A stretch of 32,332 nt of DNA from Akkermansia muciniphila. Its GTDB lineage: Bacteria > Verrucomicrobiota > Verrucomicrobiia > Verrucomicrobiales > DEV007. The stretch is from NCBI GenBank assembly GCA_945883495.1, contig CAMCXS010000066.1, positions 1 through 32,332 of the forward strand, in the 5' to 3' direction. The notes under the pieces were generated by a model that did no database searches, was not told where the DNA came from, and saw only the letters and a list, made by a program, of their open reading frames with translations. The translations under genes and the position numbers were made by a program. Shown here one piece after another: positions 16,360 through 24,326 of this stretch (position 1 is the first letter of the stretch; every line of letters starts with the position of its first letter).

Positions 16360-16562
16360 CAGGGAAGGCACCAGCGGCAGATCACATAGCTAGCCACCGC
16401 CAACACCGGAAATGGCGCAAGCACCTCCACCACCGTTCGGGTCAGCTCCTCCCCGAACAGCGCCTGCCGCAACTCTTCCCCAGAGACAGAATCGCATACG
16501 GGACAGGCCGTCACCCCCGTAATCATGGCCGTGCTGGCAAAGGCGATCGCGTAACGACGCAT
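16359..16562 (-). CDS. Small membrane protein with CPVC motif, partner of the DUF2243 protein
   Basis: 67 residues from the ATG at 16562; a TTG at 16592 would add 10. The N-terminus is a signal/anchor sequence ending VTACPVCDS, where V-T-A-C could be a lipobox and the two cysteines form CxxC. A second hydrophobic segment (VVEVLAPFPVLAVASYVICRW) lies at the C-terminus. Similar short proteins with 'CPVCDS..G....R..F' then 'L.PFPVL' seem to accompany DUF2243-type or respiratory genes in PVC genomes; this is from memory of the pattern, not a search. Its stop and the next start share one base (TGATG), so the two proteins are likely made together and may interact. Confidence 0.6.
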   Translation of the reverse strand: MRRYAIAFASTAMITGVTACPVCDSVSGEELRQALFGEELTRTVVEVLAPFPVLAVASYVICRWCLP

Positions 16563-16626
16563 ACCGCACTCAATCACAGCCCCATTCAGCAAGCAATGCC
16601 TGTTGCCGCCCCATCACCGCTGTAAC

Positions 16627-17508
16627 TCATCGTACGGCACATGACAACAGTTTCTCAATGACCTCCATCGGCACCTCCAGCACCGATCCGTGCCGCATTC
16701 CAGGTGGCATTGTCAGTTCCTCGCTCGCATCCTCGAAATCCACAAAATCGCAGGTGCGAATCGCACCATATGTTCCGCGGGTATATTCATCAAAGTAGAT
16801 CATCCAATGATCCCTCAAGCACAAGACCGATGGGCCCTCCACCCAATTCCGTGTGAGCGGACCCGCGACGTCCGTATAGGGTCCCTCCAGACACCGGCTC
16901 ACCGCATACCGCAGATGCTTCCTCAATGGCCGGCTCGTCTCATCTTTCACGACCAAGCGGAACAGAGCCCCGTCCCGGACAATGGTCGCGTCAATCACAT
17001 CGAACCCGCCATCATAAAATAAGCGCGCTGGACTGAACGTTCGCCAATCCCTCGTCCTCGCGCCATAAATACGATGGTCTAAGCCCTCGTCTCCGCGACC
17101 ATCCGTCTCGTGGAACCGCCCGGCCACCGTGCTCGACCAAATGATGAGAAATTCCTTGCGAGGCGGGTCGTAGATCACTTCGGGCGCCCAGCAATTGAGA
17201 ACCCTTGGCTCCTGGTCCATCACAGGGATGGCGTGTTGCCCCGACCAGGTAAGCAAGTCACTGGACCAAGCATGGCCGATCGTGCGGCCTCTCCATGAAG
17301 TCGTCCAGACCAGGTGAAAGACGCCGTCGGGACCACGCATCAGAAACGGATCTCGCATCAATTGACTCTCACCCACCCGCGGCGCTAGAAATGAAGCCCC
17401 ACCTCGCAGGATATCCCAGCAGTAGCCATCCCGGCTCCACGCCAAACGGAGTCCGTCCTCGCCATTATTGACAAAATAGGAGAACAAATACACAGAAGGG
17501 TGATCCAT
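16627..17508 (-). CDS. Cytoplasmic GH43-like glycosidase (five-bladed beta-propeller)
   Basis: 293 residues, no signal peptide. Repeated W/S-x-D-G-x-x-W blade motifs (WSRDGYCWDIL, WSSDLLTWSGQ, TRDWRTFSP) and the GH43 landmarks are present: RDPFLMRGPDG (candidate base Asp near residue 53), NCWAPEVIYDP (near 105-115), DVIDATIVRDG (pKa-modulating Asp near 170) and NWVEGPSVL (candidate acid Glu near 220). Family members remove arabinofuranose, xylose or galactofuranose units. The lack of a signal peptide suggests an intracellular substrate, perhaps a product of, or imported glycoside related to, the glf operon nearby. It is divergent from the galactokinase gene with a spacer of about 120 bases. 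Substrate prediction is inference. Confidence 0.75.
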   Translation of the reverse strand: MDHPSVYLFSYFVNNGEDGLRLAWSRDGYCWDILRGGASFLAPRVGESQLMRDPFLMRGPDGVFHLVWTTSWRGRTIGHAWSSDLLTWSGQHAIPVMDQEPRVLNCWAPEVIYDPPRKEFLIIWSSTVAGRFHETDGRGDEGLDHRIYGARTRDWRTFSPARLFYDGGFDVIDATIVRDGALFRLVVKDETSRPLRKHLRYAVSRCLEGPYTDVAGPLTRNWVEGPSVLCLRDHWMIYFDEYTRGTYGAIRTCDFVDFEDASEELTMPPGMRHGSVLEVPMEVIEKLLSCAVR

Positions 17509-17630
17509 GGGATTTCGAAGGCAGAGCCGGGTAAGACGCCGTATCTTCTATTTCTTTTCAGTGTAGGAATCGCTTACTAACGCAACCACGGCCGCCTTTG
17601 CTTTTTTTGTGTTTGCCGTTCAGAGCCTTA
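17509..17630. promoter_or_regulatory. Divergent promoter region between the GH43-like gene and the galactokinase gene
   Basis: About 120 bases separate the two 5' ends and must hold both promoters. A spaced inverted pair GTAAG (17530-17534) / CTTAC (17571-17575) flanks an AT-rich stretch (TATCTTCTATTTCTTTTC). I see no convincing -35/-10 pair or known operator. Confidence 0.35.
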
Positions 17631-18773
17631 GTGGTTTGTTGCTGCATCACCGAAAAATTCCAGCTCATCTATGGCCGCTCTCCCGCTTGGGCCGCTCGGG
17701 CACCGGGCAGAATTGAGTTCATCGGCAACCACACGGATTACAATGGCGGGCCTGTCATCGGCGCCGCCATCAATCGTTACGTGTCTGTCGCCATAGCGCC
17801 CCGAGCCGACGGAGTCTGGAACTTCTATAGCGACTTCACCGGTCATCTCGCCACACTGCCCGCTCACTGCATCTCCCGCCAGGAGGGGGAGCTCTCATGG
17901 CTCAACTATCCTCTCGGCGTCCTCGACGCCTTTCCGGCTTTTGGCTTCAAGAGACCGGAAGGCTTCGATCTTCTCACGATGTCCGACCTGCCGGCCGGCT
18001 CTGGACTCTCCAGCAGCGCCGCCCTCGAACTGGCAACAGCCCTGGCGTTCCTGTCATTGACCGGCCAGTCCATTGAGCGCGCCAGGCTCGTTCAATTGGC
18101 CCGGCATGCCGAGAATCAGTTCGTAGGCGTACCTTGCGGGATACTCGACCAGGGAGTCTCCGCCTTTGGAAAGGTAAATCACTTGGTCTGGATTGATTGC
18201 CTGCTACAGACATTCGCCACCGTCCCCCTGCCGGCGGATGTGCACTTCTGGATCTTCAACACCCACACCAAACACGCTTTGATCGATGGGATGTATGCGG
18301 AACGCCACCATGAGTGCATGCAAGCCGCACACGCCCTGGATGTCCCGTTGCTGGTCCACGCAACCCCCGCCCAGGTCGAAGCCGCCCGCCCCGGCCTCTC
18401 CGCCTCCCAATTCAAGCGAGCTCGCCACGTGGTCGAAGAAATCGCCCGTGTCGAGCAATGTATCGACGCTCTGCGGGGCGGTGATCTCGTGACCACCGGT
18501 CGTCTTCTCACGGCTTCTCATCGCAGCTCGCAGTGCCTCTTCGAAAACAGTACCACGGAACTCGACTTCCTGGTCGACCAGCTCACCCGCAATCCAAGCG
18601 TCTATGGAGCTCGTCTTTCCGGCGGCGGCTTCGGCGGCTCCGTCATGGCACTGACCCAGTCCAGCTTCAAAGAGAGCGATGCCCTGCGGATCCAACAATC
18701 TTATGAGGTGCAGTTTGACGTCGAGCCGGAAGGCTTTCATTTGCTCACCGCAAATGGCGCCGCTCCGATCTAA
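17631..18773 (+). CDS. galK: Galactokinase-type GHMP sugar kinase
   Basis: 380 residues from the GTG at 17631, which places 23 residues before APGR as in E. coli GalK; a TTG at 17598 is also in frame. GHMP landmarks: galactose-binding APGRIEFIGNHTDYNGG, phosphate loop LPAGSGLSSSAALE, catalytic-Asp region GVPCGILDQGVSAFG and the closing RLSGGGFGGSVM. It phosphorylates galactose, or a related sugar, at C1 in the Leloir pathway. The usual GEHTDYN is GNHTDYN here; that Glu contacts the sugar O6 in characterised GalK structures, so specificity could differ. No galT or galE is in the window. It probably supplies sugar-1-phosphate recovered by the neighbouring glycosidases. Confidence 0.85.
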   Translation: MVCCCITEKFQLIYGRSPAWAARAPGRIEFIGNHTDYNGGPVIGAAINRYVSVAIAPRADGVWNFYSDFTGHLATLPAHCISRQEGELSWLNYPLGVLDAFPAFGFKRPEGFDLLTMSDLPAGSGLSSSAALELATALAFLSLTGQSIERARLVQLARHAENQFVGVPCGILDQGVSAFGKVNHLVWIDCLLQTFATVPLPADVHFWIFNTHTKHALIDGMYAERHHECMQAAHALDVPLLVHATPAQVEAARPGLSASQFKRARHVVEEIARVEQCIDALRGGDLVTTGRLLTASHRSSQCLFENSTTELDFLVDQLTRNPSVYGARLSGGGFGGSVMALTQSSFKESDALRIQQSYEVQFDVEPEGFHLLTANGAAPI

Positions 18774-18838
18774 TCCGCAACTCCTTCAGGCCACATCATG
18801 GTGGAACCTGCCCCTCCTCGGGTAGCTGCTCCAGTTCG

Positions 18839-19174
18839 GATCGCATCCGCTATCCCGTTCGGATACGCCGCACGGAATCAGATCGCGCTTGGTCGTTTCG
18901 CCAATGCGGCGCCGCTTCTGCCATACGACGTTCGTCGATGGGGCGAAACAGCACTGTTTTGTCCAAACGACGCCGGTCGATCTCAAAGAACAGAGGTGTT
19001 TTTCCAGAACGACGAGCGTCGTTTGCCCAAAACAGGTTGCTTCTCGTCATCGACGCTCTTCGATGGGGCTGAACAGGGCGGGGTTCGGCCATCAACGACG
19101 AGCGTTTGCGCAAAGCGACTCTGGTTTCGGTAATCGACGAAGCGCAACGGCTTTTCCGGGCCTAGCTGACCGCG
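18839..19174. repeat. 42-bp tandem array with palindromic cores between two convergent genes
   Basis: About eight consecutive 42-base units start at 18839, 18881, 18923, 18965, 19007, 19049, 19091 and 19133; the middle five (18923-19132) are clearest. A unit reads roughly ACGACG-N2-CGTCGAT, then GGGNNAA-ACAG, then a T-rich GGTGTTTTTCC. The core is a near-palindrome in each unit although its bases vary: CGACG-TT-CGTCG, ACGACG-AG-CGTCGT, ATCGA-N6-TCGAT. The array occupies most of the 493-base gap (18774-19266) between the ends of the galactokinase gene (+) and the GH1-RmlD gene (-). Because 42 is divisible by three, both strands stay open and read as 14-residue repeats, but neither looks like a real protein. 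Confidence 0.8.
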
Positions 19175-19266
19175 TGTTCGGCAAACTATTCGTCTCCGGT
19201 ATCATCGAAATCGTAGAAATACAGTTCAACAAGCACGCAGGCCGGGTGCATCCACTTCTCGCCTTA

Positions 19267-21501
19267 CTACCGCAAGCCGGGGCGGGGCTGTGAACTCCCA
19301 TCAGAACTCCCTCGTATCACCGCCTCCGAATAGTCACAGATCGCTCGCTCAAGCGAAGGCATCACCCGCCCGCGCTCCGATATCAGGGCACTGAAGATTG
19401 GCCGTTCCGCACACAAATTCAGTTCTTCACTCGAACACCCAACAATACCTGCTTCGCTCACTCCACAGCGACGAGCGGCCAACCTGGCGAACCCAGCCCA
19501 GCTGATTTCGCCTTCGTTCGCCAAGTGCCAAATGCCGGAAGCCCCATCAATCAATAAGTCCAGCGCCGCGCTCACCAAATGCGGCACATACGTCGGTGAG
19601 ACAATCACATCTTCAGGTACCCGGAGACTCTCCCCATTCCTTAACGTATTCAGAGAGTGCGTCACGAAATTCCAGTTGTCCGCCGGCCCAAAGAAGGCAC
19701 TAGTTCGCGCAATCAAGGCCTTAGGAGCCTCGGCGCTCACCCTGCGCTCCATCTCAACTTTACTCCGCCCATAAATATTGAGAGGCCCAGGTGCATCGCT
19801 CTCCACATAGGCAGACCATTGCTTACCATCGAAGACAAGATCTGATGAAAAACAAAGCACCGGTGCTCCAAAATGCTCACAAGCCGCCGCCAATCGCACA
19901 GCACCTTCCGTGTTCACCTCAAAGCACCCCTCTTGATCAATCTCCGCTTCATCAACTCTGACATAACCGGTCGCATTGATGACCGCCCACGGCCGGACAG
20001 CGCGCAATACGTCACGAACCGCACCTGGATTTCGCAGGTCCGCCTCTTGCCGGGAACAGGCGATATACGCAAGCCCTCTTATTTCACAAGCGGCCACGAA
20101 GGCTCGCCCCAGCGTTCCGGTGGCACCCAGGATCAACAACTGGGAGCACGGCACCGCCACCTTCCCCGGCAACCGATCGCCCCCCCGCGTAGCCAACGCG
20201 CGATGCGCCTCAAACAACCTTTCCGGCCTCCTCCACCACCCCGGCTGCTCCAGCGCAGGATGCCTCGGCATCTGTCCAGCGGCGACGGCTCTCAAGACGG
20301 AAGCAATCCCGGTCTCTCGGGGCTCCACGCCTCTGACATCAAACACTCCCGGCTCATAGTAACCCTCGTCCCGGGTGACCAAACTATTCCAATTGAACGC
20401 TCCCAAGAGCGACCAAGCGGTGACAGCGCGCACCTCGGCACCATTTTCGCGGGCGGCGACGGCTGCCGTCCACGAATCGGCAAACCAGCGCATCTGCTCC
20501 TCCCTTGTGCAGCCCAAATGAGACTCCGTGATGGCGACCGGAATCCGATACCGGCGCCACGCCTCCAGAAGGCGCTCCTCAAATCCCGCCACCGCCTCAG
20601 GTAACACCCGCACGGCTTCGGTGTCCACATAACGCATAGCGCCACCCTCACACGGAGCCACCGCTCCATAGAGGTCTACGTTTTCATCAAGAAAGCGATC
20701 ACTCGTAGGATAATGATTCACCCCTATCACATCAGGCGGGCATCCATTGTCCAAGAACCACCTCAACTCGTCTTCACTCACTCCAGATGTGCGCAAGTAA
20801 CGCCAAAGCGCATGATTTCTATCCACCAAGCCACATATCAGATCCCAGGCCAGCCAGCGCCGGTCATTCTGGTATTCAATTTCTTTACAAAGTCCATCAG
20901 TGCCATAAATTCGTCCCAGGTCATCTGTCTGGATCAGCCCGGCTGATGGATTGACCTCCCGAATGGCCCGCATTGCCAGAATCGTTCCCCGACACTCATT
21001 CAGGAGAATCCTCGCGAATGCTCGATGTGAACCTCCATGTGGATACCACAGGCCATACAGGCCGCAGAATCTTGCCGTTGTCAGCGGCTCGTTCACCGGC
21101 GTGTAGGAATCAATCCAGGGAAATCGCTCCGCAACGCGCCGCGCAAACCGCTCCAATCCAACAGCAAACCGCGGAGACTCAATCGAAGCATGGCGCGGGC
21201 CGCTCCCATGATGGACCAATCCCACAATGGCTCGAATCCCCTTCTCCCTTAGCTTACCCATTTGCTGGTCGACAAACTGCCAGTTGATTGCTTCCCCTTC
21301 TGCCGGTTCGAGCATCTCCCATATGACGGGGTATCGAATCGCAGAAATTCCTAAGCAAGCGAATCGATCAATGTCATCCGGACGATCCAAGTGACCACTC
21401 CACACCAATTGATTGTAGTAACGCCCCCCCACGCGATTCACCGTAGCCTCGATTCCGGCCCACGTCTCCATCGCATATAGACCGGTCGCCTGGGGAGTCA
21501 T
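19267..21501 (-). CDS. Fusion of GH1-like glycosidase and RmlD-like dTDP-4-dehydrorhamnose reductase
   Basis: 744 residues from the ATG at 21501, which overlaps the GH2 stop (ATGA). Residues 1-430 are a TIM-barrel GH1-like domain with both catalytic Glu positions kept: TPVNEP (Glu138) and VAITES (Glu326), plus AWSLLGAFNWNSL. Residues 452-730 are an extended SDR of the RmlD family: GATGTLGRAF (NAD(P) loop, 459-468), NATGYVRVDEAE, FSSDLVFDG, and the catalytic YGRSK (Tyr577, Lys581). RmlD reduces dTDP-4-keto-rhamnose; no rmlABC genes are here, so the keto-sugar is unknown. There is no signal peptide, so it is cytosolic. The fusion implies that one glycoside or nucleotide sugar passes between a hydrolase/transglycosidase and a reductase. 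Confidence 0.88.
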   Translation of the reverse strand: MTPQATGLYAMETWAGIEATVNRVGGRYYNQLVWSGHLDRPDDIDRFACLGISAIRYPVIWEMLEPAEGEAINWQFVDQQMGKLREKGIRAIVGLVHHGSGPRHASIESPRFAVGLERFARRVAERFPWIDSYTPVNEPLTTARFCGLYGLWYPHGGSHRAFARILLNECRGTILAMRAIREVNPSAGLIQTDDLGRIYGTDGLCKEIEYQNDRRWLAWDLICGLVDRNHALWRYLRTSGVSEDELRWFLDNGCPPDVIGVNHYPTSDRFLDENVDLYGAVAPCEGGAMRYVDTEAVRVLPEAVAGFEERLLEAWRRYRIPVAITESHLGCTREEQMRWFADSWTAAVAARENGAEVRAVTAWSLLGAFNWNSLVTRDEGYYEPGVFDVRGVEPRETGIASVLRAVAAGQMPRHPALEQPGWWRRPERLFEAHRALATRGGDRLPGKVAVPCSQLLILGATGTLGRAFVAACEIRGLAYIACSRQEADLRNPGAVRDVLRAVRPWAVINATGYVRVDEAEIDQEGCFEVNTEGAVRLAAACEHFGAPVLCFSSDLVFDGKQWSAYVESDAPGPLNIYGRSKVEMERRVSAEAPKALIARTSAFFGPADNWNFVTHSLNTLRNGESLRVPEDVIVSPTYVPHLVSAALDLLIDGASGIWHLANEGEISWAGFARLAARRCGVSEAGIVGCSSEELNLCAERPIFSALISERGRVMPSLERAICDYSEAVIRGSSDGSSQPRPGLR

Positions 21502-24323
21502 AGGCCACTCACGCTCTTTCGAATCACAACGGTTGGACAAATGGGATAACCCCCACAGTCATAATCATACACCGTCAAGCCACCACGAGGCTCACCGACG
21601 ATCTCTGTGCGGATCCAAAGCCTGCCGTCAGCAATTACCCGCCCTACCAGCACCTCGAGCAGCTCATTCTCAATTGCGGACATCAGCAGGTAGCCGTAAG
21701 CACCGTAGCCTCCCCGCAAGTGACTCAAACATCCGCGGCTGTCATGAGGATGATCCGGCAGCACGGTTCTGAGCACAGGCAATCCATTGACTGTGAGCTC
21801 AAGCAGGCTTGCAAACCGGTATGAGTCCGTTTGCGGCGTACCCTGCCGGCAGGATGAGGCCTCAAGCAGAATAGAAACCCTCTTCGCGTAGTGAATCCCG
21901 GCCACTGCCTCCCCACCAAACTCCCACTCAAAAAAACCGTGGCCATTTCCCTGGCAGCAACCGCTGAGCAACGCTTGATCTCGTTCACAACATCCGTCCG
22001 ACCAACTCGCATGGCACCATTCACTAGCTCTTCTGCGAAAAATCATCTCGCCCGGACGATCCTCCTGCTCGCAGAAGGGAGCATCGACGAAATGCTGGAT
22101 GAAATTACTTGCGATGACCTGCCCCTCTGAAGTCACGGCGGACACCGACAGAGTACACAACATCGTCTCATCTGGCATGGTCAGTTCCACTCGACGGGCC
22201 ACCTCGACCCGGTGATGTCGGAAAGGAATTCGATGGAATCCTTGAGACATCTGCGCATGCAGACGCCCTAAAGAATCCATCCCTGACAGACTCCAGTGCA
22301 TCGTAATCCCATCCCGCCGCCTCCGAGAAAAATGAGACGAGAGGACCTCAATCTCGATTGATTCTCCTGGCCTGACAAGAGATATGGGGGGCGCACTGAT
22401 CGGCAACACATCCCCCTGGTTGATCATGGATGGCTCATATCCAAATTCTTTCGGGGTCCGGTCATAATTCATGAATCCATTACACTCCCACTCGACATCC
22501 ATCAGCTGAGTGAATATGTACGCCGACAATTGCCCATGCCGTCGCAGCTCATTCGTGAGAAATTTAAATGACCAGCTTATATCCTGGTCAGGATCAAGCG
22601 CTCCAACCCCGCCATATTCACTATTAATCAGCGGAACATTTCGCTGCAAAAATCCTTCAATATAATTAAACGTCGATCCATGATAAGTTTTCGCAACAAC
22701 CTCCTCGATATGAGCCTTCGCCTTGTAGTAGTCTTTAATATAGAAATGCCAAGAGTTAATATCCGTATCTACGTGCCCCCATGCCACCAAATGCTCCCAC
22801 AGAACGACACTCATGTCTTCCACCAGCCGTGATGAGTCCATCTCTTTTGCGAGAGTCCACATCTTGTGAACCCATTGAAATGAGGATGAGTTTGCAAGCA
22901 ACACCCCCTCTTCCTGAAGCGTGCTCGGCCTCAGATCGGGCGTGATCACCTTCATCAATTCATTCTGCCCTCCAAAACCCCACGTCTCATTGAAGATGCA
23001 CCATGATATGATGGATGGGTGATTGTAGTCCCTCCGCATGGCCTCAACCATCATCTCTTGAAATCGGCGCCTTCCCGTCGGTGTATCTCCTCCCTCGCCG
23101 AAATTGGGAAAATCCTGCATCAACAGCATCCCCAGGGTATCGGCATAATAGAGAAGCAGCGGATCATCAATCTTCAGATGAATTCGCAAGAAGTCAAACC
23201 CCATGGAGATAGCATAGCTAATATCATTTCGTAACGTTCTCGCATCCATCGCGGTATAGACGCCATCGGGGTAGTATGACTGGTAGAGAGCTCCTCGTAA
23301 GTAGATCGGCTTGTTATTCAGACATAGCATCGCAGGTGCGTCGTCTGCGGGCGCCGTGCTAATTTTTCTCATCCCAAAGTAGCTTCGCACCGTATCCACC
23401 GCTTGACCAAGCGAGTCCCAGAGCCGAAAAGTCACACGATAGAGTTTTGGATCGCCAGGCTCCCAGAGCAGCACTGGATGGATTTCGGCGTCGCCAAGGG
23501 CGACCCCATCATGCAAGTCAATGGAGATTGAGAATGAGGGCGAGGCTGGTGGAGCGATATCCACCGTAAGTGAGAAGTCCGCCAGCGTCTCTTTGCACTC
23601 TACTTCGAATGCGACACGCCCATGATCAATGTCAGGATGAATTCGAAAACAGTCGATATGACTTAGAGACCTGGGCTCCAGGAAAACCGTCTGCCAGATT
23701 CCGCTCGTAGTGGTATACCAACCCCACTGCTTGCCTACAGGCTGTTCATGATTCTCCATTGGGTCTTCAACCCGAAGAACGAGAGTCCCATGACGAGAGC
23801 CAACAGCGTCCGATGGACCTAGAGCGCTACTTAGATCAAACTCAAAGGGCAGGTAGCCTCCCTCATGATGACCGAGATGGACCCCATTACACCAGCAGTC
23901 CGTGAAGAAGTCCGCAGCTCCGATGGTGAGAATAATCTGTTTGCTTCGCCAAACATCGCTGGGGGGAATACTCACCTTTCTGCGATACCACCCCACCTCA
24001 TAGCGCTGCTGGCTGCGGTGATTCTCCCGCGTCACCTCCAGCGGATTGCGGTAGCAGCGCACCGAAAAGTAGTTATCGTTATCCGCCATATTGCCATCCC
24101 CCCACGCGGCGAGCGATTCCCAGCAAAAAGGCACGATGATCTGACTCCCCCAGTCTGAGCTATCGGGCTCGTACCAACCCCGTCGCTCTCCCTCACCCCC
24201 TCGATCAAACCGAAACTGCCACGGTCCATTCAGATTCAACCAGTCTACGCCTTCTACCTTACCACGCTGGCAGTCAGGGCGGGGGTACTCGGGCCGTGGA
24301 CAGTAGCTTCCTATGGACATCAC
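21498..24323 (-). CDS. GH2 family glycosidase (beta-galactosidase/glucuronidase/galactofuranosidase-like), cytoplasmic
   Basis: 941 residues, no signal peptide. The N-terminal sugar-binding jelly roll (about 25-220: LNGPWQFRFDRGG, VPFCWES, GWYRRKVSIP, VHLGHHEGGYLPFEFDLS) is followed by the immunoglobulin-like domain (222-325) and the TIM barrel (330-640). The acid/base motif FNETWG has Glu446 and the nucleophile motif INSEYGG has Glu569, both intact. A C-terminal extension of about 300 residues ends in a beta-rich domain. Its place in an operon with UDP-galactopyranose mutase makes a galactofuranosidase or galactosidase role plausible, which is inference. It is separated by 3 bases from glf and overlaps the GH1-RmlD gene by 4. 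It is AT-richer than most of the window; by hand count 22621-22680 is 35% G+C. Confidence 0.88.
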   Translation of the reverse strand: MMSIGSYCPRPEYPRPDCQRGKVEGVDWLNLNGPWQFRFDRGGEGERRGWYEPDSSDWGSQIIVPFCWESLAAWGDGNMADNDNYFSVRCYRNPLEVTRENHRSQQRYEVGWYRRKVSIPPSDVWRSKQIILTIGAADFFTDCWCNGVHLGHHEGGYLPFEFDLSSALGPSDAVGSRHGTLVLRVEDPMENHEQPVGKQWGWYTTTSGIWQTVFLEPRSLSHIDCFRIHPDIDHGRVAFEVECKETLADFSLTVDIAPPASPSFSISIDLHDGVALGDAEIHPVLLWEPGDPKLYRVTFRLWDSLGQAVDTVRSYFGMRKISTAPADDAPAMLCLNNKPIYLRGALYQSYYPDGVYTAMDARTLRNDISYAISMGFDFLRIHLKIDDPLLLYYADTLGMLLMQDFPNFGEGGDTPTGRRRFQEMMVEAMRRDYNHPSIISWCIFNETWGFGGQNELMKVITPDLRPSTLQEEGVLLANSSSFQWVHKMWTLAKEMDSSRLVEDMSVVLWEHLVAWGHVDTDINSWHFYIKDYYKAKAHIEEVVAKTYHGSTFNYIEGFLQRNVPLINSEYGGVGALDPDQDISWSFKFLTNELRRHGQLSAYIFTQLMDVEWECNGFMNYDRTPKEFGYEPSMINQGDVLPISAPPISLVRPGESIEIEVLSSHFSRRRRDGITMHWSLSGMDSLGRLHAQMSQGFHRIPFRHHRVEVARRVELTMPDETMLCTLSVSAVTSEGQVIASNFIQHFVDAPFCEQEDRPGEMIFRRRASEWCHASWSDGCCERDQALLSGCCQGNGHGFFEWEFGGEAVAGIHYAKRVSILLEASSCRQGTPQTDSYRFASLLELTVNGLPVLRTVLPDHPHDSRGCLSHLRGGYGAYGYLLMSAIENELLEVLVGRVIADGRLWIRTEIVGEPRGGLTVYDYDCGGYPICPTVVIRKSVSGL

Positions 24324-24326
24324 GTT

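Noticed and set aside
18798-19133. Repeat-protein genes on either strand of the 42-bp array
   Set aside because: Frames stay open because 42 is divisible by three. The plus and minus readings are equally good, with no start signal or known domain, so coding is not supported.
18839-19174. CRISPR array
   Set aside because: The whole 42-base unit varies from copy to copy; there is no conserved repeat alternating with unique spacers, and no cas gene is in the window.
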